A stretch of DNA of 30,218 nucleotides. Source: a virus. A model generated the notes under the pieces. That model was given only the letters and a program-made list of their open reading frames with translations. It was not told the origin of the DNA and did no database searches. The stretch is from positions 1 through 30,218 of the IMG/VR virus record IMGVR_UViG_3300032722_000689; one strand, 5' to 3'. Positions 10,939 through 19,044 of the stretch are shown here, one piece after another. The position numbers were made by a program, and so were the translations under genes. The stretch's first letter is position 1. Every line of letters starts with the position of its first letter.

Positions 10939-12107
10939 AGATTATCCTCTAATATTAATTTACCAAGGAATTGTCTGTCTTCCCGGCGTTTCAAAGTATA
11001 TTTATTCCAATCTGTGTCTATTGCAAAAACTAATGACGAATTTGATAAATGTGAAATGCCAAACGACCCAGTTTCAGTTTTATACTCAAAATAATGATAA
11101 TTGTTGTCAAAATCCAATATATACTTTTTAGCAAAATACTTTAAATCTACTGTGGTCATTTCTGCACGTAGATCCTTGCTCAACATGCTCCAGCATTGCA
11201 ATTCTTTACTAGCAAACGGTCTTAATAAAACATCGTCCCATAGTGTTTTAGTATCTGTATTTGTTAAATTATACGAATAGCCGGGAATCTTCCTTAACAA
11301 CACTTCATTAAATTTCATGTCAAAGTTTGCCCACCAAAACAAATCATATATGGTATTAATTTCCACAGGGCTGTAAGGAACAGTTTCAAGCAGGCGATTC
11401 ACCCAATTACTTACCACTGTATCAATGTTGGGCCATCGCTGAGGACACTTTGAAATCCAACGGTTTTCTATTGCTAGTAATTGATTTAAATTTGGTACAT
11501 TGCGCCATGGGGTTAATAATATGTCCGATTGATTTGCAAAGACTAGTTTAGCAATAATATTGTTTCCCATGCATTGATTGCCAGCTTCTCCATCAATTAC
11601 TATAGAGGTATTTACTGTAGTGGCATCTAATAAAAACGTGTTAATTATTTGCTGTTTAAACTTATCTTTAAGAAATGTATGATAAAAATATGGATTTTCT
11701 TTAATAGAGTCGTCATTGCATAATATTATTATGCGTTCGAGTATTTCTTTGGGCGCATTTCGTAAAAAACCTGTCATTATTGTTGTGCTATCAATGCCCC
11801 CAGACCAAGATATATAAATTGTTTTATTATGCTGTGCAAACTCGTTGCAATACCGGACTATCAATTCATCAAATACATGTTCAAAAGAGTCTAGACTACC
11901 AAGATCACTGGCACCTGGCATCTTAGATATAGCTGGCGCTAAAAAATCAAAATTAGGTATTGCATCACAAGATCTTGAACGTGTAAATGCGCCAGCATAA
12001 CTAATTGCCATATGCGGGGCTACCCAATTTCCCACCTTTGTATTGTGTATTATTTCAGGGTCGTGCTTATATAATTCATCCGCACGAAGATATATCAATT
12101 TAGTCAT
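10935..12107 (-). CDS. PP-loop ATPase, asparagine synthase-like (second)
   Basis: A 390-residue protein with a PP-loop SGGIDSTT at residues 102-109 following the strand KTIYISW. This is the adenylating motif of the asparagine synthase/QueC/tRNA-thiolase superfamily. No N-terminal glutaminase residue is present. The SGG-x-DSTT spacing is identical to that of the protein at 556-1848, and both have long Tyr/Trp/Asn-rich C-terminal regions, so paralogy is plausible. It is the middle gene of a tight operon: it overlaps the upstream 193-residue gene by eight bases and the downstream 115-residue gene by four. Substrate unknown; asparagine synthesis itself is unlikely without a glutaminase. Confidence 0.7.
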   Translation of the reverse strand: MTKLIYLRADELYKHDPEIIHNTKVGNWVAPHMAISYAGAFTRSRSCDAIPNFDFLAPAISKMPGASDLGSLDSFEHVFDELIVRYCNEFAQHNKTIYISWSGGIDSTTIMTGFLRNAPKEILERIIILCNDDSIKENPYFYHTFLKDKFKQQIINTFLLDATTVNTSIVIDGEAGNQCMGNNIIAKLVFANQSDILLTPWRNVPNLNQLLAIENRWISKCPQRWPNIDTVVSNWVNRLLETVPYSPVEINTIYDLFWWANFDMKFNEVLLRKIPGYSYNLTNTDTKTLWDDVLLRPFASKELQCWSMLSKDLRAEMTTVDLKYFAKKYILDFDNNYHYFEYKTETGSFGISHLSNSSLVFAIDTDWNKYTLKRREDRQFLGKLILEDNL

Positions 12108-12681
12108 ATTTCATGTGCGGGGGTAGAATTGCAAATAGGTGTCTTGCTTCGCCAGGAGATTGTTGGGCATATAGATAACTAGCTAAATCAAATAGATTAT
12201 TGTGCATGTCGGTTATTGTTAACCCACGCGAAATATAATCATTTATGTCATCAAAAAAACATTGGTTGGACTCTGGATTTTCATAGCGCACTACAATATC
12301 ACGGTATAAGAATAATTGTTTATATAGATCAAGGTCTAAGTCAGTGAAAGTCACATTGTCTATTACTGCCCATGCGTCGTCGTTGACAATATTAGGAAAC
12401 CCATCTAGCGAATCTTTACCAAGAAAATAATCAACACCATATTGTTTTATAAATTTCCAATTTAGTATCACGCTATTATCAACTTTGTTATCTACACTTT
12501 TGTCATCGGATAATTCAACTACAACAAAATTACGTTTTGATACAAAAGCATCTTTAATTTTGATTAAGTTGTTGGGTATAGTATCTACCATCCATATCCG
12601 ATAGGATAGCGCATCTACTAGCGCATACTCGGCTGGTAGTCCGTAGAAAAATCCCTGTATTGAAGTGATATCTGTTATCAT
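12100..12681 (-). CDS. 193-residue protein of unknown function, first gene of PP-loop operon
   Basis: It begins MITDITSIQGFFYGLPAEYA. It is acidic, rich in Asp, Asn, Tyr and Leu, with regular hydrophobic spacing suggesting a compact alpha/beta fold (for example NFVVVELSDDKSVDNKV, and DLYKQLFLYRDIVVRYEN). No motif is recognised. Its stop overlaps the start of the PP-loop gene by eight bases, so the two products are probably made in step and may act together. It lies 20 bases downstream of tRNA-Leu(TAG), so the tRNA promoter at 12890 may also drive it. Confidence 0.65.
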   Translation of the reverse strand: MITDITSIQGFFYGLPAEYALVDALSYRIWMVDTIPNNLIKIKDAFVSKRNFVVVELSDDKSVDNKVDNSVILNWKFIKQYGVDYFLGKDSLDGFPNIVNDDAWAVIDNVTFTDLDLDLYKQLFLYRDIVVRYENPESNQCFFDDINDYISRGLTITDMHNNLFDLASYLYAQQSPGEARHLFAILPPHMKYD

Positions 12682-12700
12682 TGAATTGTGTGGTGTGGTG

Positions 12701-12785
12701 TGGTGGGGATAGTCAGACTCGAACTGACACGTCTTGCGACGCTGGTACCTAAAACCAGTGCGGCTACCAATTACGCCATATCCCC
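12701..12785 (-). tRNA. tRNA-Leu(TAG)
   Basis: Acceptor GGGGATA/TATCCCC, anticodon stem CTGGT/ACCAG, loop TTTAGGT (anticodon TAG), class II variable arm GTCGCAAGACG, T-arm GTCAG-TTCGAGT-CTGAC, discriminator A, CCA. Confidence 0.95.
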
Positions 12786-12802
12786 GTGTTTCTATTTATC
12801 TT

Positions 12803-12877
12803 TGGTGGGCCTTGAAAGAATTGAACTTTCACTCCATCGATTATGAGTCGATTGCTTTACCATTAAGCTAAAGGCCC
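12803..12877 (-). tRNA. tRNA with CAT anticodon (elongator Met or Ile2), copy 2
   Basis: Acceptor GGGCCTT/AAGGCCC, D-arm GCTT..AAGC, perfect anticodon stem ATCGA/TCGAT, loop CTCATAA (anticodon CAT), T-arm GAAAG-TTCAATT-CTTTC, discriminator A, CCA. A consensus promoter ends 13 bases upstream. Confidence 0.92.
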
Positions 12878-12889
12878 AACTAAGTAACA

Positions 12890-12918
12890 ATTATATACTA
12901 TTGATCGTTAAAGGTCAA
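12890..12918 (-). promoter_or_regulatory. Sigma70-type promoter for the tRNA-CAT/tRNA-Leu pair
   Basis: TTGACC (12913-12918), 17 bases, TATAAT (12890-12895) on the minus strand. It overlaps the end of the preceding gene and would give a leader of only about six bases before the tRNA. Confidence 0.85.
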
Positions 12919-14225
12919 GTACGGCGTTGACGTTCAGGACTGCCGGGTCTGCGTTCACGTACAGGTGGGGTAGCTTGTGTTACCGGCGGTGTACGCAAAG
13001 CAGGGATCATTTTCTTCAATTGAGCTTCGATGCTTTTGTTTTGCAGACCATTCATCTTACCTTGCATTACAATGTGAGTAATACCATCAATACCCGCTTG
13101 ATCGACTGCAATACCATTCTTTCGTGCCCAGGCTGTAGCATAGTTTGTGAATAGTTGAGTGATAGCGGCCTGGTTCGGTCCACGTTTTCCAGCTACCTTT
13201 TGTGGTAGGTCTGGAATTACTACAGGTGGCTCTTTGAAAGGACGCAAAGTTACTTGGCTGATAATTTGGCGAGCCTGTGCAGCTTTATCTTTACTAATCA
13301 AGTAAACACCCGGATCGTAAATTTGTTGAATCATGTCGTCGGGATTTCGGTAGTACTGCAATTCGCCTAGTGCAAAGTTCATTAACATAACTCCAGTAAA
13401 TCCTGAATCTTTTTGATACAAAGCATAGTTGGCTTTAATATACTCTTGTTTAAAAGTTTCTAGATCGCCAGATGCAAAGGCCGACACTAATTTATTAACT
13501 GAAATTTGATTTTTAAAGATGTACCCAAACAACTCTTTACCTAATTTAGATCTAGTTTCAGGTTTAGCATTAGAAGTTAATGTAATTAAACCTTTCAAAC
13601 TTAAATTGCCATCGGGTATCGCACGAGACATATTGATGTTTAGATGCTTGGCAATAATACTTTCCACATTGTCTGAATGTAACAAACCAGGCGTTCCTAA
13701 TCGGCCACCGCCACTTGATACTTCTTTACCAGCACTTGCTTTAACTTCAATAATATCGTCACCGATATTTAAATCGCCTTTACCGGTAATTCTAATATAC
13801 GGACTCATAACAGCAAGACCAAATTCTCCTGGTCCTTTAGCAGTTCCAAAGGTTACTCTTTTTAATTTATCAAATACACGAGTTACAAAAGTACCGCCGG
13901 TTAATAAATCTGAATATTTAACACGTTCTCCAGATAACATTAATTTAACATCAACATATCCTGTTGGAAATCCGTTAATAAAATCATGCTTTTCTTGATA
14001 TGTGCCCGGAGCATCGATAATGATCTGTGTTAAATCTGCCACATAACCTGCTGTATCAGTTTCCCGTTCTAGTGTTCCGCTAATACGGTCCGACAGCCCA
14101 CTCTTATTGAGTACCGTAAAGATACGGTCCAACAATTCTTCATCGTCGGTTTTTTTAACTTGTTTAATGATGTCAGCCTTTAACTGGCTTACTGAATCTT
14201 CTAGTAGATTGATTAAATTACGCAT
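12915..14225 (-). CDS. 436-residue protein with possible PD-(D/E)XK nuclease core
   Basis: It starts MRNLINLLEDSVSQLKADII; similar amphipathic starts occur on many large T4-like aquatic phage proteins. Residues about 130-170 hold GPGEFGLAVMSP, then GKGDLNIGDDIIEVKAS, then SSGGGRLG. The E...GD...EVK order matches the metal-binding and Lys residues of restriction-endonuclease-fold nucleases, and a Gly-rich GGRLG often follows in phage relatives. The C-terminal 60 residues are Pro/Arg-rich and probably disordered (PPVRERRPGSPERQRR). The nuclease idea rests on pattern only. A late-type octamer AATAAATA lies four bases before ATG. Possible roles are DNA processing or a virion-linked protein. Confidence 0.55.
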   Translation of the reverse strand: MRNLINLLEDSVSQLKADIIKQVKKTDDEELLDRIFTVLNKSGLSDRISGTLERETDTAGYVADLTQIIIDAPGTYQEKHDFINGFPTGYVDVKLMLSGERVKYSDLLTGGTFVTRVFDKLKRVTFGTAKGPGEFGLAVMSPYIRITGKGDLNIGDDIIEVKASAGKEVSSGGGRLGTPGLLHSDNVESIIAKHLNINMSRAIPDGNLSLKGLITLTSNAKPETRSKLGKELFGYIFKNQISVNKLVSAFASGDLETFKQEYIKANYALYQKDSGFTGVMLMNFALGELQYYRNPDDMIQQIYDPGVYLISKDKAAQARQIISQVTLRPFKEPPVVIPDLPQKVAGKRGPNQAAITQLFTNYATAWARKNGIAVDQAGIDGITHIVMQGKMNGLQNKSIEAQLKKMIPALRTPPVTQATPPVRERRPGSPERQRRT

Positions 14226-14229
14226 AATG

Positions 14230-14237
14230 TATTTATT
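14230..14237 (-). promoter_or_regulatory. Late-type octamer abutting a start codon
   Basis: AATAAATA on the minus strand with only CATT between it and the ATG at 14225. Confidence 0.45.
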
Positions 14238-14345
14238 ACCTTTGCTATAGTTTAAGTACAGCTAATTCTGTACCGTAATGTAATTATACTATAGTTTGTA
14301 TTTTTGGGCTGATTAAATAAGCGTTTTAAATTAGTTTTGTTAACA

Positions 14346-15080
14346 CTATTTACGCTCTATATCTTCTTCTACGCAACGTGCGCCATACTGTATTTCTACT
14401 AGTTTGCAGGGTACTGTAAAGGGGTTACTTAGCTGGTGCCAATTTCCGGTTGCTATTTGTACCGTTTGGTGCTTGCGTACGATTGTAGTATCAGTCCCGT
14501 TGGCTACCTGACATTCGCCTTCTGTTACAATCCAGTACTCGCTACGGTCTGCATGTCGTTGCATACTAAGCGTTTGCCCTGGTTCAACTGTAAGCTCTTT
14601 AACTTTGGTGCCTTCAACTTCATGCAATACACGGTAATATCCCCATGAGCGTACAGTCTTGGGTGCTTTCCACTCCTCAAGGATCCAACTACTACTGTTG
14701 GCCTTATCTTCACCACCTACTGCAAATGCAAAGGTAATACCATCTACTCGCATTTCGGGAATATTCTCTTGAGTACGATCACCGCCATTAGCAAATATGA
14801 TTTCTGCGTAGGGAAAGTTTTTCTTTGTCCACTCAAGTAGGTCACACGCCGAGCCATCTGCATCATCAAACCCACGGACAGCATCCACCGACTTTATGTT
14901 ATACAGTATTGCTTCACGTTCATCAAAAGGCATAAATGCACGACCCTTTTTACGCTCTAGCCATGCATCAGAGTTGATGCCAACTAGTAACCAATCACCT
15001 AGTTCTCGTGCAGCATTAAGATATCGAATATGCCCTGAATGTATAGGATCAAATCCACCAGTTACAATTACAATTTTCAT
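14346..15080 (-). CDS. Cytidylyltransferase-like domain fused to a mannose-6-phosphate isomerase-type cupin
   Basis: A 244-residue bifunctional-looking protein. Residues 1-130 are a nucleotidyltransferase of the cytidylyltransferase fold: TGGFDPIHSGHIRYL with the catalytic HxGH at 14-17, as in the RfaE/HldE and glycerol-3-phosphate cytidylyltransferase groups. Residues about 148-240 (WGYYRVLHEVEGTKVKELTV, then MQRHADRSEYWIVTEGECQV) match the cupin of type II phosphomannose isomerases, the C-terminal domain of ManC-type enzymes. A two-domain protein of this order suggests activation plus isomerisation or binding of a sugar, for example for surface polysaccharide or glycosylation. It is the last gene of the gp32-uvsX-uvsY operon, one base after the methyltransferase stop. 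The exact sugar is unknown. Confidence 0.8.
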   Translation of the reverse strand: MKIVIVTGGFDPIHSGHIRYLNAARELGDWLLVGINSDAWLERKKGRAFMPFDEREAILYNIKSVDAVRGFDDADGSACDLLEWTKKNFPYAEIIFANGGDRTQENIPEMRVDGITFAFAVGGEDKANSSSWILEEWKAPKTVRSWGYYRVLHEVEGTKVKELTVEPGQTLSMQRHADRSEYWIVTEGECQVANGTDTTIVRKHQTVQIATGNWHQLSNPFTVPCKLVEIQYGARCVEEDIERK

Positions 15081-15081
15081 A

Positions 15082-15840
15082 TTAGTTTGTGATTAAATAG
15101 TTGTCTTTGTCTAACCAATGTACTATAGTATCTTCTAAACGGGCATAACCATATTTGTTTACGCTGTTGATGATGCTGTCGTTAATTAAATTACGCTCGG
15201 CTAGATCGTGCCACGACGCATTAGCAGATAATGGTCCATGCTCGCTGGCATATACTGCGGCATATAGCCACGGTGTATTAGGTTTACGATAAAAATATGC
15301 ATCTCTACAATCAAACCCTGAAATTGCCAACATGTACATCAAGTTTAATATGTTGTAACTGTAATACTGATGACTATGGTTACTTACGATTAGTCTACTG
15401 TATGAATGATCCCAGTAGGTAGTTTGAGGAACACTCAACACTAGCATACCATTTACCGTCATAGTTGACTTCCATGTAGCTAAAGTTTTAAATGGATCCC
15501 TGGACTCATGAAAGCAATCATGTGCCCACATTAGGTCAACTTGTCTAGGAATAATTCTTTCTGAAAAGTCGCCTTCGATTATAGTAATGTTTGGAATCCC
15601 ACGAACTTCGGGCTCAATTTGATTTGTATTTTGATCAACTGCATACACAAGATAATTGTGCGGTTCTGGCGGATCATCTCTTGTGGTTAACTCTGCCCAC
15701 CATTTTGCATCTAGCCCGCCGCCACACCCTAGGTCAGCTACTACAGATAAGTTATCTAAAAAACTATCATATTCGCATAGTAAATTTAAAATGCCTAAGC
15801 TATGGGCATGACTATCATATGAGTTTTTAAACAGGGCCAT
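15082..15840 (-). CDS. SAM-dependent methyltransferase (class I)
   Basis: A 252-residue protein with a Rossmann-type SAM-binding motif VADLGCGGGLDAKWW at about residues 36-50, an acidic second strand (YAVDQN), and a third block (NITIIEGDFSE) followed by LMWAHDCFHESRDPF. It resembles the small-molecule methyltransferase group (ubiquinone/sugar type) rather than DNA methylases; no DPPY or NPPF is present. It overlaps the upstream 84-residue gene by 14 bases and is followed immediately by the cytidylyltransferase-cupin gene, so the two may act on the same sugar or polysaccharide. Substrate unknown. Confidence 0.8.
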   Translation of the reverse strand: MALFKNSYDSHAHSLGILNLLCEYDSFLDNLSVVADLGCGGGLDAKWWAELTTRDDPPEPHNYLVYAVDQNTNQIEPEVRGIPNITIIEGDFSERIIPRQVDLMWAHDCFHESRDPFKTLATWKSTMTVNGMLVLSVPQTTYWDHSYSRLIVSNHSHQYYSYNILNLMYMLAISGFDCRDAYFYRKPNTPWLYAAVYASEHGPLSANASWHDLAERNLINDSIINSVNKYGYARLEDTIVHWLDKDNYLITN

Positions 15841-16081
15841 TGGTTAATATTTCCATTACTAGTTTTTCTTTTAATTTATTGAGTCTAGGTTCAAGTTGAT
15901 GGCATGATTCAGCAATTTCTGTATCTGTTCCCCAGCTACGTTGAGTAGCCAAGTGATATGCAAATTTAGAGCAAGAATCTTTATCCAATTGAATATTTAC
16001 TGCATCATGTTTAGGTTTAGCTCGGCAACAAAGATCAAATTCTGCTAATAGTTGATCTGCATATTCTTTCCAATCTATCAT
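15827..16081 (-). CDS. 84-residue protein of unknown function
   Basis: It begins MIDWKEYADQLLAEFDLCCR. A small, mostly helical, charged protein with four cysteines (three in the first 40 residues, one near the middle) and no clear zinc spacing. Its start overlaps the uvsY stop (ATGA) and its end overlaps the methyltransferase start by 14 bases, so it is translationally coupled in the recombination operon. No family is recognised. Confidence 0.65.
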   Translation of the reverse strand: MIDWKEYADQLLAEFDLCCRAKPKHDAVNIQLDKDSCSKFAYHLATQRSWGTDTEIAESCHQLEPRLNKLKEKLVMEILTNGPV

Positions 16082-16533
16082 GATATAGTAATATCCTCCA
16101 TTCCTGCTGTACGCAAACGGACTACGTGTCCCAGCATAAAGTTCTTTGACTCAATGCCTTTCATAACACCTAGCCACTTGTTACGCAATAGTGCTACTTC
16201 ATTGATGATTGTTTCCATATCAATAACTTCATCTTCAGCTTCTGCGTACTTTTCTGCATCTCTGCTAGTTAATGCTCTGGCGTATGCTTCTAGGTACTTC
16301 TTATAATGCTTTTGTCTAATCTTGCGTAACTGTATATTAAGATGTTCTAAGACTGCTTCAATCTCTTGTAGTTGATTAAAGCGATGTTCAGTCTCGCCCG
16401 GCAGATTGCTTAATTCTTTTTCAACTTTGCCGTTGATCTTGATATGCGATTTGGCGGCAATTAGTTCATGATCATAGTAATCAATAAAATCCGGAATTGC
16501 ACCTAGGCTTGCTACGACTTTATTATACCACAT
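16078..16533 (-). CDS. uvsY: UvsY, recombination mediator protein
   Basis: A 151-residue protein matching T4-type UvsY. UvsY binds single-stranded DNA, displaces gp32 and loads UvsX recombinase for strand exchange and recombination-dependent replication. Diagnostic blocks are ELSNLPGETEHRFNQLQEIE (about 50-69), KKYLEAYARALTSRDAEKYA (about 90-109) and LESKNFMLGHVVRLRTAGMEDITI-type C-terminus (ESKNFMLGH.., RTAGMEDITIS), which are strongly conserved in aquatic T4-like phages. It is predicted to be almost all helix. It follows the radical SAM stop with no gap (TAA then ATG) and is in the same operon as uvsX and gp32, its partners. Length is normal for the family. Confidence 0.93.
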   Translation of the reverse strand: MWYNKVVASLGAIPDFIDYYDHELIAAKSHIKINGKVEKELSNLPGETEHRFNQLQEIEAVLEHLNIQLRKIRQKHYKKYLEAYARALTSRDAEKYAEAEDEVIDMETIINEVALLRNKWLGVMKGIESKNFMLGHVVRLRTAGMEDITIS

Positions 16534-17700
16534 TTATAGTTCCAGCCAATTTAAAAATGATTGTGGGAATATACCCATTGAAATATCTGCACGACGGGCA
16601 ACAAACTCCTTAAGGAATGTGCTAATAGCTATACGCTCTTGCTCTGTTGGATCTGTTGCCATTGACTTCAAAATTGGATCCTTGATATGTGCAGGTAATG
16701 TTTCAATATCTTTTTGTATACTTTGTTTACTTATTGAATCTAGTACATACGGCGCCATCATCTCAGGCTGGTATGCGTAAGTTACTATTATACGCTCTTT
16801 GTTAAAATAGTCAAAGAACTGACGAAATCCAAACAGCGTTAAATTTGTTAATGTGCAATGGAATCTAAAATTGATCTTTTGCTCTTTTAACAGGTCTATT
16901 TTCTTTTTGAAATCTTCCCAACCACTACCGTAACGATTAAACTCTAAAAATTCACCGATTGATTCAGCACTAACTATTATTAACAAATTATTAAGCTGTT
17001 TAAGATTTTCTACAATCTTGGTAAATCTTTTATAATCGACCCCTAATCCTGTGTATATTTCTATAACCGAAGAACCAGGCAATGGTAAGTTTGTTAATAT
17101 TTCCACTAAACTATTGTCAAGTAATGGCTCGCCGCCAGTTACAGTCAATGTCTTTAGTGTAGGCGAAGCTAATTGTATTTCATTTAATAGTGTTTGGTAC
17201 TGTTTAGTATTCTTTAATTCACGTTGACTAATTTTTAGCAATGCACGGTCTTTGATGTTAGCACTATAGCGTAAATCGTTTAACGGATAATCACCATTAC
17301 TTATTATGTCGCGGCGCCATGCACTACTAAACTCTTTGCAACAATACGAACAAGTTAAATTGCAATCTCCGCCAATTGTTAAATCAATGATCTCTGGGGT
17401 TGTTTGAATTGTTGTATGTGTTTGTTCTGTGCCGTCTTGATAGAGTCTTGGGCTAACAGCGCCACGATCTTCTGCAGACCAACAGTTTTGCTCGCAACTA
17501 TCATTACGTTCGTTGCGTAACATCATTCCACGTTCTAATACATTAATATCGTTGTTAAATAATTCGCCAGGATTTTTGTTTAACCATACAAAGTCCACGT
17601 CATGCGGAGTTGCCGCATGACATGTATATGTTGTTTTTGATTCAAGATCTATTTTTAAATACTTGAACTTCATCGAACAATAATAACTACGGTCGGTCAT
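16534..17700 (-). CDS. Radical SAM enzyme
   Basis: A 388-residue protein with the radical SAM iron-sulphur motif CNLTCSYC (Cys 113, 117, 120) after strand LTIGGD, and the SAM-binding VTGGEPLLD at about residues 195-203. Upstream Cys residues (8, 27, 69, 73) and a further Cys at 121 could hold another cluster or metal. The N-terminal 100 residues are an extra domain. The usual reaction is homolytic cleavage of S-adenosylmethionine to start radical chemistry on a peptide, nucleotide or cofactor. Such 'twitch'-type enzymes occur beside uvsY in several aquatic T4-like phages, but their substrate is not established. It overlaps the 75-residue gene by one base (TAATG) and abuts uvsY. Confidence 0.85.
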   Translation of the reverse strand: MTDRSYYCSMKFKYLKIDLESKTTYTCHAATPHDVDFVWLNKNPGELFNNDINVLERGMMLRNERNDSCEQNCWSAEDRGAVSPRLYQDGTEQTHTTIQTTPEIIDLTIGGDCNLTCSYCCKEFSSAWRRDIISNGDYPLNDLRYSANIKDRALLKISQRELKNTKQYQTLLNEIQLASPTLKTLTVTGGEPLLDNSLVEILTNLPLPGSSVIEIYTGLGVDYKRFTKIVENLKQLNNLLIIVSAESIGEFLEFNRYGSGWEDFKKKIDLLKEQKINFRFHCTLTNLTLFGFRQFFDYFNKERIIVTYAYQPEMMAPYVLDSISKQSIQKDIETLPAHIKDPILKSMATDPTEQERIAISTFLKEFVARRADISMGIFPQSFLNWLEL

Positions 17701-17927
17701 TACCAGTCTTCGCCGTCGTCCTCATTAAGATCGTCGTCTGTCGAGTATTCTTTAAGTGCCTTTTTGGTAGTACCATCAGTGCCACCAAAGTTAGCCAACT
17801 CCTCATCACTGAGCATGTCAACCATAACACTCATTAGGTTATCAACAGCCTCTTGTCGATCTTTTGCAGGAATATACTGTTTTAAAATAGTATACGCTTC
17901 GATTAATACCTCTACGTCCATGCTCAT
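17700..17927 (-). CDS. 75-residue acidic protein between uvsX and the radical SAM gene
   Basis: It begins MSMDVEVLIEAYTILKQYIP. The first 55 residues form one or two helices; the last 20 are very acidic (DDDLNEDDGEDW). Its ATG overlaps the uvsX stop (ATGA) and its stop overlaps the radical SAM start (TAATG), so it is made in step with both. An acidic tail suggests mimicry of single-stranded DNA or a tail for binding recombination proteins, as in gp32, but this is inference. No named family is recognised. Confidence 0.75.
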   Translation of the reverse strand: MSMDVEVLIEAYTILKQYIPAKDRQEAVDNLMSVMVDMLSDEELANFGGTDGTTKKALKEYSTDDDLNEDDGEDW

Positions 17928-19024
17928 TCTGCTGTTTCCTCTGCTGTAATTTCGCCAGTTTCTTCGTTAACTACTTCTACTACCGGAATAACTTTCTGGT
18001 GTGGGTTAGCTGTATAGTCAGCCATTACTTTATCAAGACAGTTGTCATCGTTGCGTTCCCATGCTTTGCGGAACTTCTTAATAACTGTGCCATCTGACAA
18101 TGTATATACCGAGCTATTGCCTTCTTTCTTTAGCAATTCCTTGCCTTCAAACATGTCAAACAGGCCTGAGTAAGGATTCATTCCAGTTTCGTAAGGAATC
18201 TTAACTTGTACCGATTCAAACGGTTTGGCGTAGCGTGTTTTCATAATCTTACAAGCGGCGCGGATGCCATTTACTTCTGACACCTTGTTACCATCTTCGT
18301 CTTCTTTTAACTTGAGCTTACGCATAGCCACAACGATAGAACTAGCATAGATAAAACCCTGGCCGCCGCTGATCTTGTCATCAGGATCAAACATATCCTG
18401 ACTTGCGTAGGTATGTGCTGTACAAACTAGACCTAAGTTTAAATTACCAAACATGTTTACACAGTTGCGAACTAACGATGCAAGTGCCTTAGGTTTACGA
18501 CCCATGTCACCTTTCATATCGCCTGCTTCAAATTGATTAACGTCTGTAGGTGTAAGTAACATGCCTAAAGAATCAACTACAAATAATACTTTAGGACGTT
18601 GATCTTCTGGCATTGCTTTGTATTCTTTAACAAACTCGCTAACCATCTTAGCCACGTCATCGATCATGGCCATGTTAAGTTTAAGTAACTTATCTTCGCT
18701 GGTGTCAACATTAAGTGCATGTAACCACTTTTCGTCAAGTGCGTTTTCTGAGTCGATCAAGATAACATAGATGCCATCCTTTTGTGCATTGGCTACCAAG
18801 TTACCCGAACAGATAAATGATTTACCTGCGCCAGATTCCCCGGCAAATACAGTGACCTTGCCTAAGGGAACACCCTTGTTAAAGTCACCGGAAATAAGAT
18901 AGTTTAATGCGAAATTGTTTGTTGAGATCCAATCACTTGGATCATTAAAGCCAACGCTAATACCGTCAATGCTTTTTGTAATGCTTTTGCGAAACTTTGA
19001 TACGTCGAATGGTTTAGTTGCCAT
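17924..19024 (-). CDS. uvsX: UvsX, RecA-family recombinase
   Basis: A 366-residue RecA/Rad51-family recombinase of the T4 UvsX type. It forms ATP-dependent filaments on single-stranded DNA and carries out strand exchange in recombination-dependent replication and repair. Walker A is GESGAGKS at 62-69; Walker B is VLFVVDS at about 146-152; the LISGDFNKGVPLGKVTVFAG segment just before Walker A is typical of UvsX. The C-terminal tail is acidic (ETGEITAEETAE). Length fits the family (T4 UvsX about 390). A TTTAAAGGATTTCC leader gives the ribosome site. It lies behind gp32, separated by a hairpin-T-run terminator (19045-19076), so gp32 can be made in excess. Confidence 0.95.
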   Translation of the reverse strand: MATKPFDVSKFRKSITKSIDGISVGFNDPSDWISTNNFALNYLISGDFNKGVPLGKVTVFAGESGAGKSFICSGNLVANAQKDGIYVILIDSENALDEKWLHALNVDTSEDKLLKLNMAMIDDVAKMVSEFVKEYKAMPEDQRPKVLFVVDSLGMLLTPTDVNQFEAGDMKGDMGRKPKALASLVRNCVNMFGNLNLGLVCTAHTYASQDMFDPDDKISGGQGFIYASSIVVAMRKLKLKEDEDGNKVSEVNGIRAACKIMKTRYAKPFESVQVKIPYETGMNPYSGLFDMFEGKELLKKEGNSSVYTLSDGTVIKKFRKAWERNDDNCLDKVMADYTANPHQKVIPVVEVVNEETGEITAEETAE

Positions 19025-19044
19025 AATGGAAATCCTTTAAATTG

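Noticed and set aside
10591-12681. PP-loop operon as a lasso-peptide biosynthesis cluster
   Set aside because: No leader peptidase (B protein) or precursor-peptide pattern is present; the small gene encodes a 115-residue protein unlike a precursor.
16534-17700. Radical SAM protein as QueE (7-carboxy-7-deazaguanine synthase)
   Set aside because: It is much longer, has a 100-residue N-terminal extension, and no queC/queD/folE genes are recognisable beside it.
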